A stretch of 64,000 bases of DNA, from positions 1 to 64,000 of the forward strand of contig NZ_JBBDYL010000050.1 of assembly GCF_040901545.1 (NCBI RefSeq), written 5' to 3'. Below are positions 45,231-51,595 of the stretch, piece by piece. This DNA is from Sulfuricaulis sp040901545. GTDB taxonomy: Bacteria > Pseudomonadota > Gammaproteobacteria > Acidiferrobacterales > Sulfurifustaceae. A model generated the notes under the pieces. That model was not told where the DNA came from, did no database searches, and saw nothing but the letters and a program-made list of their open reading frames with translations. How positions within the stretch are numbered: the stretch's first letter is position 1; each line of letters begins with the position of its first letter. A program made the translations under genes and the position numbers.

Positions 45231-45271
45231 TTCGTTCCGAAAAATTAAATTGATGACAACACGATCACGCG

Positions 45272-45297
45272 GGAACTCTTCCAAACCCGGTTGCGTC
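45272..45297 (+). promoter_or_regulatory. ECF promoter for the dsrE-like gene
   Basis: GGAAC (45272-45276), 17 bases, CGTC (45294-45297), 32 bases before ATG 45330. It follows directly after the terminator of the fusion gene, so the DsrE gene has its own sigma-dependent start. Confidence 0.78.
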
Positions 45298-45329
45298 TTC
45301 ATGGATACAACCACGAGAGGAGATGAGTC

Positions 45330-45707
45330 ATGACCGAGAAGACTGAAAACACCAACCGCTATTTGTTCGTGATCACCGGCTTCGACACCGAACCGGACCG
45401 CACCGCCGGCCCGCTGGTGCTGGCCAACAGCGCCCTGAGCACCGGCGCCGACGTATTGCTGTGGCTAACCCACGAAGCCGTCAACCTCGCCAAGCAGAAC
45501 AACGCCGACGCGATCAAGCCCAAGAGCTTCCCGTCACTCGGCGAGCTGCTGGAAAGCTTCAGCGAGGCCGGCGGACGCATCGGCATCTGCCCGCCCTGCG
45601 GCAAGACCCACGGTGTGACTGAACAGAACATGCTGCCGAACGCGGGCTGGATGGGCGCGGCCGCAATGCTCGGCGAGATGCAGGGACGGCAGACATTATC
45701 TTTCTGA
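45330..45707 (+). CDS. DsrE-family sulfur-relay-like protein
   Basis: A 125-residue DsrE/F-fold protein. The fold pattern is RYLFVITGFDTEPDRTAGPLVLANSAL with GADVLLWLTHEAV; a cysteine pair occurs in GICPPCGKTHGV near residue 88, where DsrE has its active Cys. It may carry persulfide or bind metal. AGGAG precedes the ATG. It belongs to the ECF regulon by its promoter. Confidence 0.88.
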   Translation: MTEKTENTNRYLFVITGFDTEPDRTAGPLVLANSALSTGADVLLWLTHEAVNLAKQNNADAIKPKSFPSLGELLESFSEAGGRIGICPPCGKTHGVTEQNMLPNAGWMGAAAMLGEMQGRQTLSF

Positions 45708-45730
45708 AGCCGTCTGACCGTCTGACTAAA

Positions 45731-45757
45731 AAGCCCGGCGAATGCCGGGCTTTTTTA
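45731..45757 (+). terminator. Terminator of the dsrE-like gene
   Basis: AAGCCCGGC-GAAT-GCCGGGCTT followed by TTTT, 24 bases past the stop. Confidence 0.88.
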
Positions 45758-45760
45758 CAG

Positions 45761-45798
45761 CTCGACGACCGGGTTGCTGATCCGGAAACTGGGGCCGT
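45761..45798. repeat. 38-bp repeat, copy 2
   Basis: A 37-of-38 match to 41422-41459, the 3' end of the two-TM gene, here without the rest of the gene. Confidence 0.85.
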
Positions 45799-45939
45799 AG
45801 CCGAAAGCCAAACCCAAATCCTCGCCACCGCGGTGTAGCTGGTGGGGCGCTGTTCCAGAATTCCGAGGCGGTCATGGAGGCCATCGGCAGGTCTGGAAAA
45901 GCCAAGACGGGGTAATCCAGGCTCAAGGCAAACTAACTA

Positions 45940-45968
45940 AAACGGCCCCGCGAGGGGCCGTTTCTTTT
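45940..45968 (+). terminator. Orphan terminator hairpin
   Basis: AAACGGCCCC-GCGA-GGGGCCGTTT then CTTTT. No gene precedes it on the plus strand within 230 bases, so it may be left from a lost gene, or serve as a second stop for read-through from the dsrE side. Confidence 0.75.
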
Positions 45969-45995
45969 GTGAGGCGGTTCGGGGCGTGTGGGCAA

Positions 45996-46024
45996 ATAAA
46001 AAGCCCGGCATTGTCCGGGCTTTC
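45996..46024 (-). terminator. Terminator of the fic gene
   Basis: AAAGCCCGG-N6-CCGGGCTTT, with TTTTTATTT after the stem on the minus strand, 14 bases past the fic stop. Confidence 0.85.
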
Positions 46025-46036
46025 TCTTTATTCATT

Positions 46037-47389
46037 TCAGGATTCCAAATTTTCCAATCTTATTCTTAAATCATCAGGCACCGTGTAAGCAAAAGCCTTT
46101 CCTATTTTTGATTTCTCCAGCAATCCCAATTTTTCCAAGCTTAACAAATCCGTCCTTGCCGTCTGATATGTCACATTGTGCGAGCTTCTGTGGCTCTCAA
46201 CATAAAATATAGAATGCGGTTTTTTCAAAGCCCTATTTAATAATGCAAACTGCCTATGGTTAAGCAAATTTATTATCCGTGGCGACTTTCTCAGAATATT
46301 CTCGACCGTTCTTATTTCTTTCGCCTTTTTGTCCAGATAGGCATATAGATCGCCAATGGCTCTTACAATGACTTCCAATTGATGAGCAATAAAATACGTG
46401 GCATCGTTGTCGTCTGTTTCAGTATATAAATATGACCTGTTGTATTCGGCGGGCGCTGATTTAAGAATTCTTGATATTGATATGAACTCAATCAGCCAAT
46501 ACCCCTGATTTAGCATGCACCAATAAAACAACGCTCTTGCAGTTCTACCGTTCCCATCTTCAAAAGGATGATCGTAGGCAAGCATAAAGTGCAATAAAAT
46601 TGCTTTTACGACCGGATGCAAGAAAGTTGCGGAGTGGCTGTCATTCGCAAATTTACAAATATTTTCCATTCTCCCTTTCAACTCGTTGGCTTTAGGCGGT
46701 ATATGTAACGTTGTTGTATCACGCTCATCACCAACATAAATGTCATCCGTCGTGCGTAATTTTCCAATCGCCTTTGGGTTCCCCAGGGTTCCTTGCGTAA
46801 GCAATCTGTGTAATTCAAGTATCATGCCTGATGTCAGTCGTTCATACTTTACCTGACTAACAAACTGCATCGCATGATAGTTATTAACGATCATTTTTTC
46901 GGAATTGTTTTTTGGTTCTCTATTCTGCCGAATCATCTCCTTCGCAACCTTCCTCGTGGTAGAAGCCCCTTCCAGTTGGCTTGAAGTGATGGCTTCTTCA
47001 ATAAGTGAATTGACAAGGTATGTGTCTTTTGTATTAGGATTTGTAACTGCTTCGGGGCTTTGGATGGCGCCACTGGCATCCCTGGTTATCTGATGCAGTA
47101 GCCTCTGCACAATATCAGGTTGCGCATACTGGAACAGTTCACCACGTACATCAGTATGTGGAACAGGACTATATAGCGCTCTGCGCGCGAGCTTTATCGC
47201 TAACCACCATTCCTCTGTTGTCAGGCCTTCAGGCGGGGCCAAATGTCTTAGTTTGTCCCAGTGGTAGTACTGTCCTTTCGGGTCAGGGCGTACTCCCAAG
47301 GACAGCAGTTGGACGAAGCGTTCGGGGCTCTTCCTAGCGATCATGGGAACCAAGTCATCCCATTTAGGTGGCTTGAGGGGTATCTTCAT
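46037..47389 (-). CDS. Fic-family adenylyltransferase, class II
   Basis: A 450-residue Fic protein. The catalytic loop HPFEDGNGRTARAL starts at His274. An inhibitory helix of the (S/T)xxxE(G/N) form is N-terminal of it (S136 to E140-G141), which makes it class II, self-inhibited. Residues 1-100 are a Fic_N-like region. The last 90 residues (NHRQFALLNRAL, VTYQTARTDLLSLEKLGLLEKSK) look like a winged helix that could bind DNA. It transfers AMP from ATP to a protein Ser/Thr/Tyr; target unknown. The gene is visibly AT-rich against its neighbours, a sign of transfer. Confidence 0.92.
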   Translation of the reverse strand: MKIPLKPPKWDDLVPMIARKSPERFVQLLSLGVRPDPKGQYYHWDKLRHLAPPEGLTTEEWWLAIKLARRALYSPVPHTDVRGELFQYAQPDIVQRLLHQITRDASGAIQSPEAVTNPNTKDTYLVNSLIEEAITSSQLEGASTTRKVAKEMIRQNREPKNNSEKMIVNNYHAMQFVSQVKYERLTSGMILELHRLLTQGTLGNPKAIGKLRTTDDIYVGDERDTTTLHIPPKANELKGRMENICKFANDSHSATFLHPVVKAILLHFMLAYDHPFEDGNGRTARALFYWCMLNQGYWLIEFISISRILKSAPAEYNRSYLYTETDDNDATYFIAHQLEVIVRAIGDLYAYLDKKAKEIRTVENILRKSPRIINLLNHRQFALLNRALKKPHSIFYVESHRSSHNVTYQTARTDLLSLEKLGLLEKSKIGKAFAYTVPDDLRIRLENLES

Positions 47390-47401
47390 TCTTCTATATT
47401 A

Positions 47402-47426
47402 CTACTAATTTAGTATTAATTAGTAG
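47402..47426. promoter_or_regulatory. fic operator candidate 1
   Basis: CTACTAAT-N9-ATTAGTAG, a perfect 8-bp inverted repeat ending 13 bases before the fic ATG. Same arms and spacer as candidate 2. Confidence 0.72.
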
Positions 47427-47467
47427 AAAAATAGTAGATAAATGCTGATACCTAAATTAGACGATTT

Positions 47468-47492
47468 CTACTAATCTAAATGAAATTAGTAG
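47468..47492. promoter_or_regulatory. fic operator candidate 2
   Basis: CTACTAAT-N9-ATTAGTAG again, exactly 66 bp from candidate 1 (about six helical turns). A further half-site ATTAGTAGAAA lies at 47496-47506. The geometry suits cooperative binding and looping. Confidence 0.72.
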
Positions 47493-47630
47493 TTTATTAG
47501 TAGAAAGCAGATCTTGAACTTATTGAAATGTAAGCCAATATCAAAGTTGTTGGCAAAGTAGTCTATAGACTACGTTTTCTTATAAATCTCCGGCCCCTGC
47601 TTCACGAATTTCACCTCCGTCGCATTTTCT

Positions 47631-47697
47631 CATTCCCGGATAACGGCCAATTTATCCGCGCCGGACTCCGGCAACCACACCTCGCCCGGGCGGCCGA
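47631..47697. repeat. 67-bp repeat, copy 1
   Basis: Matches 49525-49591 at 61 of 67 positions with no gaps. On the minus strand both copies keep an open frame reading GRPGEVWLP, then SG, D, LAVIRE and a TGA stop, so it may be the end of a duplicated, decayed gene. Confidence 0.8.
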
Positions 47698-47850
47698 TAA
47701 CCGGGGTAGAGCCACCCGCCAATGGCTTTTAAAGGCTAAAGCCGCCTTCGGGAGGCTGGCAACATAGTTGTAGCTATTCACCCCTGCTCCTGTCATAGTG
47801 CCCGGGTTGCAGCGCACTTCTTGTAGGTAGCCGCCGGATCCCGTGGCGCA

Positions 47851-47944
47851 GCTCTTTCGGAGACGGCGGCAGTAGTGCCCAAGGAAACATGGCTCATTTC
47901 GGCTACCTGCGCCCATCGCCGAAAGAGCGTTCGCCTCGGGCACT
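47851..47944. other. Interleaved inverted repeats (possible pseudoknot)
   Basis: GCTCTTTCGG (47851-47860) pairs with CCGAAAGAGC (47919-47928). AGTGCCCAAGG (47874-47884) pairs 10 of 11 with CCTCGGGCACT (47934-47944). The pairs interlock, the H-type pseudoknot order. It lies 108 bases before the cold-shock gene. Confidence 0.5.
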
Positions 47945-48051
47945 GGGCGCTATTTCGGTAGTCCCTCCCAGTTTCATCGGCAGTTACTCCCGCAAACGCT
48001 TTCAGGAATGAACTGCAAACTATCGCAATTCAACCAAACAGAGGTATTTTC

Positions 48052-48255
48052 GTGATTACAGGAATAGTAAAGTGGTTCAACGACGCCAAGGGCTTCGGTT
48101 TTATAACGCCGTCCGATGGCACCAAGGATGTCTTCGTGCATCACTCCGCCGTCCAGGGCAGCGGCTTCAAAAGCCTGGCCGAAGGTCAGCAGGTGAAATT
48201 CGAGCTGGAGCAGGGACCGAAGGGTCCGTCGGCAAAGAACGTTCAGCCGGCCTAA
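48052..48255 (+). CDS. Cold-shock-domain protein
   Basis: A 67-residue CspA-family OB-fold protein with RNP1 KGFGFI (residues 13-18) and RNP2 VFVHHSAV (27-34). It binds single-stranded nucleic acid and melts RNA structure. The start is GTG with AGAGG at seven bases. A terminator follows. Confidence 0.95.
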   Translation: MITGIVKWFNDAKGFGFITPSDGTKDVFVHHSAVQGSGFKSLAEGQQVKFELEQGPKGPSAKNVQPA

Positions 48256-48288
48256 GCGTTAAACACACTACCAACGTGTTTCACATGA

Positions 48289-48319
48289 AGACCCCACCGC
48301 GAGGCGGGGTCTTTTTTTA
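48289..48319 (+). terminator. Terminator of the cold-shock gene
   Basis: AGACCCC and GGGGTCT arms enclose a CCGCGAGG inner loop, then seven T residues. Confidence 0.88.
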
Positions 48320-48435
48320 GCTTAACGGTGCTTAACCAATTCTGCTTTTAAATCGAAGTGGTAACCGTTACCCCACGAAAACGAAGAAGCCCGCACACTT
48401 CCGCGCCCGGGTTTTCCAGCGGACACGAGTCAGTC

Positions 48436-49446
48436 TCAGGCCAGATCATTCTCCAGCACGATGCGGTAGCGCGCCTTGCCGGCCTCAAGGTGGGCCAGCG
48501 CTTCGTTGACGCGGCTCATCGGGAAGTTCTCGACCACGGGCTCGATCCGGTGACGCGCGCAGAATTCGAGCATGGTACGGATGGTGGCGGGCGAGCCGAG
48601 CGGCGAACCGGAGAGACTCAGCTGGCTGCCGATCAGTGAAAACGCGGGCGCCGGGATGGGCGCGGGAACGGCGCCCACGGTATGCAGGCGGCCCTTGGGC
48701 GCGAGCGCGGCCAGGTAGGCGTCCCAATCGAGGTCGACGGCGACGGCCGCGAGGATGAAGTCGAGCGAGCCGGCGATCTTCCGCAGTTGCGACGCAGCGC
48801 GCGAGTTGACGACGTGGTGGGCGCCCATTTTCCTGGCCTCGTCGCGCTTGGCGTCGCTGGAGGTGAACGCGGTCACTTCGCAACCCCACTTGTTGAGGAA
48901 CTGCAACGCCAGATGGCCGAGCCCGCCGATGCCGATCACGCCGACGCGATGTGTCGGCCGCACGTCGAACTGCACGATGGGGTTGAACACCGTGATGCCG
49001 CCGCAAAACAGCGGCCCCGCCTTGTTGACGTCGAGCCCCGCGGGCAGGAGCGTGGCCCACTCGGCGTTGCAGCGCACCTTGTCGGCGAAACCGCCGTGAC
49101 GGCCGACGATAGTCTGCTCGCCGTTCGGACACAGGTTGTGATTGCCGCTCATGCACTGGTTGCAGGTCATGCAACTGCCACTGAACCAGCCCAGCCCGAC
49201 CGTGTCACCGACCTTGAGATGTTTGACGTTCGCGCCGAGTTGCGAAATCTTGCCGACGATCTCGTGGCCGGGGACCAGCGGATAAACGCTGGTGCCCCAT
49301 TCGTTGTTGACCATGGACAGGTCGGAGTGGCACAGGCCGCAGGCGATGATATCGATCTCGACCTGATCGGGGCCGAGCGCGCCGGGATCGTACTCGATGC
49401 GTTCGAGGCGGCCTTTGGGTTGCTTGACGGCATAGGCTTTGATCAT
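48436..49446 (-). CDS. Zinc-dependent alcohol dehydrogenase
   Basis: A 336-residue medium-chain dehydrogenase (YahK/AdhC-like, cinnamyl-alcohol type). Catalytic zinc: CGLCHSD near residue 36 and GHE near residue 59. Structural zinc: C-x2-C-x2-C-x7-C in SCMTCNQCMSGNHNLC. Cofactor motif: GIGGLGHLALQF near residue 167; it lacks an acid right after the second strand (TSSDAKR), so NADPH use is likely. AGGAG lies before ATG 49446. Confidence 0.92.
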   Translation of the reverse strand: MIKAYAVKQPKGRLERIEYDPGALGPDQVEIDIIACGLCHSDLSMVNNEWGTSVYPLVPGHEIVGKISQLGANVKHLKVGDTVGLGWFSGSCMTCNQCMSGNHNLCPNGEQTIVGRHGGFADKVRCNAEWATLLPAGLDVNKAGPLFCGGITVFNPIVQFDVRPTHRVGVIGIGGLGHLALQFLNKWGCEVTAFTSSDAKRDEARKMGAHHVVNSRAASQLRKIAGSLDFILAAVAVDLDWDAYLAALAPKGRLHTVGAVPAPIPAPAFSLIGSQLSLSGSPLGSPATIRTMLEFCARHRIEPVVENFPMSRVNEALAHLEAGKARYRIVLENDLA

Positions 49447-49524
49447 GGAGCTACTCCTTGTGCTTCGCGGTACAGCCGATGAGTGGGTTCGGAAAATTCG
49501 GGAAAATAGAGCTGATGAGAATGT

Positions 49525-49591
49525 CATTCCCGGATAACGGCCAATTCATCCACCCCTGACCCCGGCAACCACACCTCGCCCGGCCGGCCGA
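49525..49591. repeat. 67-bp repeat, copy 2
   Basis: See copy 1 at 47631. It lies between the alcohol dehydrogenase start and the regulator stop. On the minus strand its frame continues upstream without a stop into the regulator's end (DVGTRSRQILGRPGEVWLPG). Confidence 0.8.
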
Positions 49592-49617
49592 GAATCTGCC
49601 GCGAGCGCGTCCCGACG

Positions 49618-50004
49618 TCACTCGAACAGCTTGCGACCTTGCGCCGCCTGCTCGACCGCCGCGATCAGCTTGTCCTTTGCCACCGGCTTGGTCAGATAAT
49701 CGACCACGTCCTTTTTTTTCATGAAGTCCACGGCGAGCGTGACATCCGGAAAACCGGTCAGGACGATCACCGGCGTCGTCGGGTACTCCCGTTGAAAATA
49801 GGCGACCGCTTCGACCCCGCTCTTCCCCGGCATGCGCACGTCGCAAATAATGACGTCAATGCTGATCGGATTGTCGTCCAGCATATCAATGGCCTGGTCG
49901 ACATTTTCAGCCTCCAGGATCTCGAAACGCGTCCCCTTGAGCTGCAGTCGGATGGCGGCACGGACATCCGCCTCATCGTCCAGAACCAGAACATGATGTT
50001 TCAT
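49618..50004 (-). CDS. Single-domain response regulator (CheY-like)
   Basis: A 128-residue receiver with no output domain: DDEAD (9-13), phosphoacceptor Asp58 in VIICDVRMPG, and Lys108 in YLTKPV. It is translationally coupled (ATGA) to the PAS kinase at 50001, so it probably receives phosphate from it. The output partner is not visible; the Usp/haem island lies divergently. Confidence 0.9.
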   Translation of the reverse strand: MKHHVLVLDDEADVRAAIRLQLKGTRFEILEAENVDQAIDMLDDNPISIDVIICDVRMPGKSGVEAVAYFQREYPTTPVIVLTGFPDVTLAVDFMKKKDVVDYLTKPVAKDKLIAAVEQAAQGRKLFE

Positions 50005-51197
50005 GAGTGCTCCTCCCCTGCTGCGTTTTTCAGGTCGGCCGTTGGAAACCGGATCACAAATCGGGCCCCGCCGCCGGTGGCGTTGTCGACATCGATCGTG
50101 CCCCGATAGCGGGTAACGATCTGACGGACGATGTAAAGCCCCAGCCCTTCACCCTCGTCCGGACCCTTGGTGGTGAAGAACGGGTCGAAGACCCGTTTCA
50201 GGTGTGCTTGCGGAATTCCAGCTCCGCTATCCTGGATGCGCACGGTAACCCAGTCCCCTTCCTGCGCCGTGTGGATTTCGATCCGCCCCTTGCCGGCGAT
50301 GGCCTGAATGGCATTGCGTATGAGGTTGAATAGCGCCTGCTGAATTTCCTCGGGCTTGGCCAGTATCGCCGGCGCGGGGCCCGTCGTGATCTTGATCTCG
50401 ATCTGGTCCCCGCGCAGTGCGCGCTGTGCCAGATGCGCGGCGCCGGCAACCGACGCATTGATGTCCACGCGTTGCAGGTCATGCCGGGTGCCTGGCTGAG
50501 CGTAGCGCGACAGGTTCTTCACGGTCTCGGCGATGTTCTTCGCCTGCTTGAGGATCTCATGACCGTAGGTGCGGCACTGGCCGATGTCCGTTTCGTCCGT
50601 GAGCGCTTCGGCCGCGGCCAAAACCACGTATAAAGGATTATTGATTTCGTGGCCGATACCGCTGACCAGCGTGCCCACGGCGGTCATTTTTTCCGCCTGG
50701 ATGAGGTGTTCCAGGACGCGTTCCTTTTCCCGCTGCGCTGCGCGCAATTCCCGTGTGCGTTCCGTCACCAGTTCCTCGAGCTGCTCTTCGTGCTGGTGCA
50801 ACCGGTCTTCGATCGCCTTGCGCTTCGTGATATCGATCACCGTGGCGACCACAACCCCTCCGGAATCAGTTTGCGCGGGGCGCAACCCGATTTCCACCGG
50901 AAACCGCCGGCCGTCTTTGCCGACCCCCTCAAGGTCTCTTCCACTGCCCATCGGCCGCGGCTCCGGGCGGCGCGCATAGTTCTCGACATGGCGCCGGTGT
51001 GCGCCGACGTATTGCTCGGGCAGCAGGATTTCGACCGGTTTACCCAAGAGCTCTTCCATACGGTAGCCGAACATGTCCGCGAGGGTTTGATTCACATACT
51101 GGATATCGCCCCGGTCGCCGACCACCATGATGCCGGAGGGAGCGGCGTGTAGCGCCAGTTGATATATCTCGGTGAGTGGGTCGCCTGCTTGCGTCAT
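50001..51197 (-). CDS. PAS-domain sensor histidine kinase
   Basis: A 398-residue soluble kinase. PAS domain at about 15-130 (NQTLADMFGYRMEELLG), a coiled coil, H-box GIGHEINNPL near residue 186, then N-box LIRNAIQAI, DSGAGIP, and GEGLGLYIV. This NtrB/ZraS-like type usually senses redox or small ligands in the cytoplasm. ATG 51197 is chosen; a TTG 102 bases upstream is the only longer start. Confidence 0.92.
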   Translation of the reverse strand: MTQAGDPLTEIYQLALHAAPSGIMVVGDRGDIQYVNQTLADMFGYRMEELLGKPVEILLPEQYVGAHRRHVENYARRPEPRPMGSGRDLEGVGKDGRRFPVEIGLRPAQTDSGGVVVATVIDITKRKAIEDRLHQHEEQLEELVTERTRELRAAQREKERVLEHLIQAEKMTAVGTLVSGIGHEINNPLYVVLAAAEALTDETDIGQCRTYGHEILKQAKNIAETVKNLSRYAQPGTRHDLQRVDINASVAGAAHLAQRALRGDQIEIKITTGPAPAILAKPEEIQQALFNLIRNAIQAIAGKGRIEIHTAQEGDWVTVRIQDSGAGIPQAHLKRVFDPFFTTKGPDEGEGLGLYIVRQIVTRYRGTIDVDNATGGGARFVIRFPTADLKNAAGEEHS

Positions 51198-51427
51198 TGG
51201 TTGTGGTTGCTCTTGGCACGCCTGGCATTTTGGCCCGCCGCCCGCCACCCATGCAAGGGCTTGCCCGCTGGAGGTTCGCCCACGGGGCGGGCGCGACAAT
51301 AACCGCCCGGCGGCATGTGATTCACCGCCGATGTCACCACAGTGTCACTGGCGCCTGTTAAGAATCCTATCGCAATAACACCAAGGCGCCTTAAATTTTT
51401 CTTTGGTTCAAGCGAGAGTGAGCGAGC

Positions 51428-51559
51428 ATGCCCGAGGCAAGTCTCAATGGTGAATCACGCGGCGGTCTTGGCGGGTTCGACTACTGCGTTCTCGCGGGCG
51501 CCGCCGTGAACCTTCTGGTCATCGGATACCTGATCGGCTACTGGCTGCTTGCCGGCTAA
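51428..51559 (+). CDS. 43-residue single-TM protein
   Basis: The frame reads MPEASLNGESRGGLGGFDYC followed by a clear hydrophobic helix (VLAGAAVNLLVIGYLIGYWLL) and a stop. It starts the haem island 37 bases before the Usp gene, in the same direction. The ribosome site is weak (GAGAG). Possibly a membrane anchor or small subunit; coding status rests on the TM pattern and position. Confidence 0.5.
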   Translation: MPEASLNGESRGGLGGFDYCVLAGAAVNLLVIGYLIGYWLLAG

Positions 51560-51595
51560 GCGCGCGCCGCGGCGAATTTACGTGGAGTCAGCGAG

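Larger units (their letters stand above)
45758..45995. other. Debris region between terminators
   Basis: No complete gene is seen. It starts with the 38-bp repeat copy 2 and ends with a third hairpin. Short frames in between have no ribosome site. It looks like a rearrangement scar. Confidence 0.5.
47507..48051. other. Intergenic region with repeat and interleaved stems
   Basis: No supported gene. It contains copy 1 of a 67-bp repeat (47631-47697) and two interleaved inverted repeats (47851-47944). The right end holds the cold-shock gene's leader. Confidence 0.5.

Noticed and set aside
41581..45707. Classical ars operon
   Set aside because: No arsR with metal-binding cysteines, arsB/acr3 or arsC is present; only methyltransferase similarity points to arsenic.
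47611..47943. 110-residue minus-strand frame in the repeat region
   Set aside because: The conserved frame of the 67-bp repeat is a different one; no start signal and no domain pattern.
47851..47944. Integron attC site
   Set aside because: The inverted repeats lack GTTRRRY/RYYYAAC core sites and there is no integrase gene.
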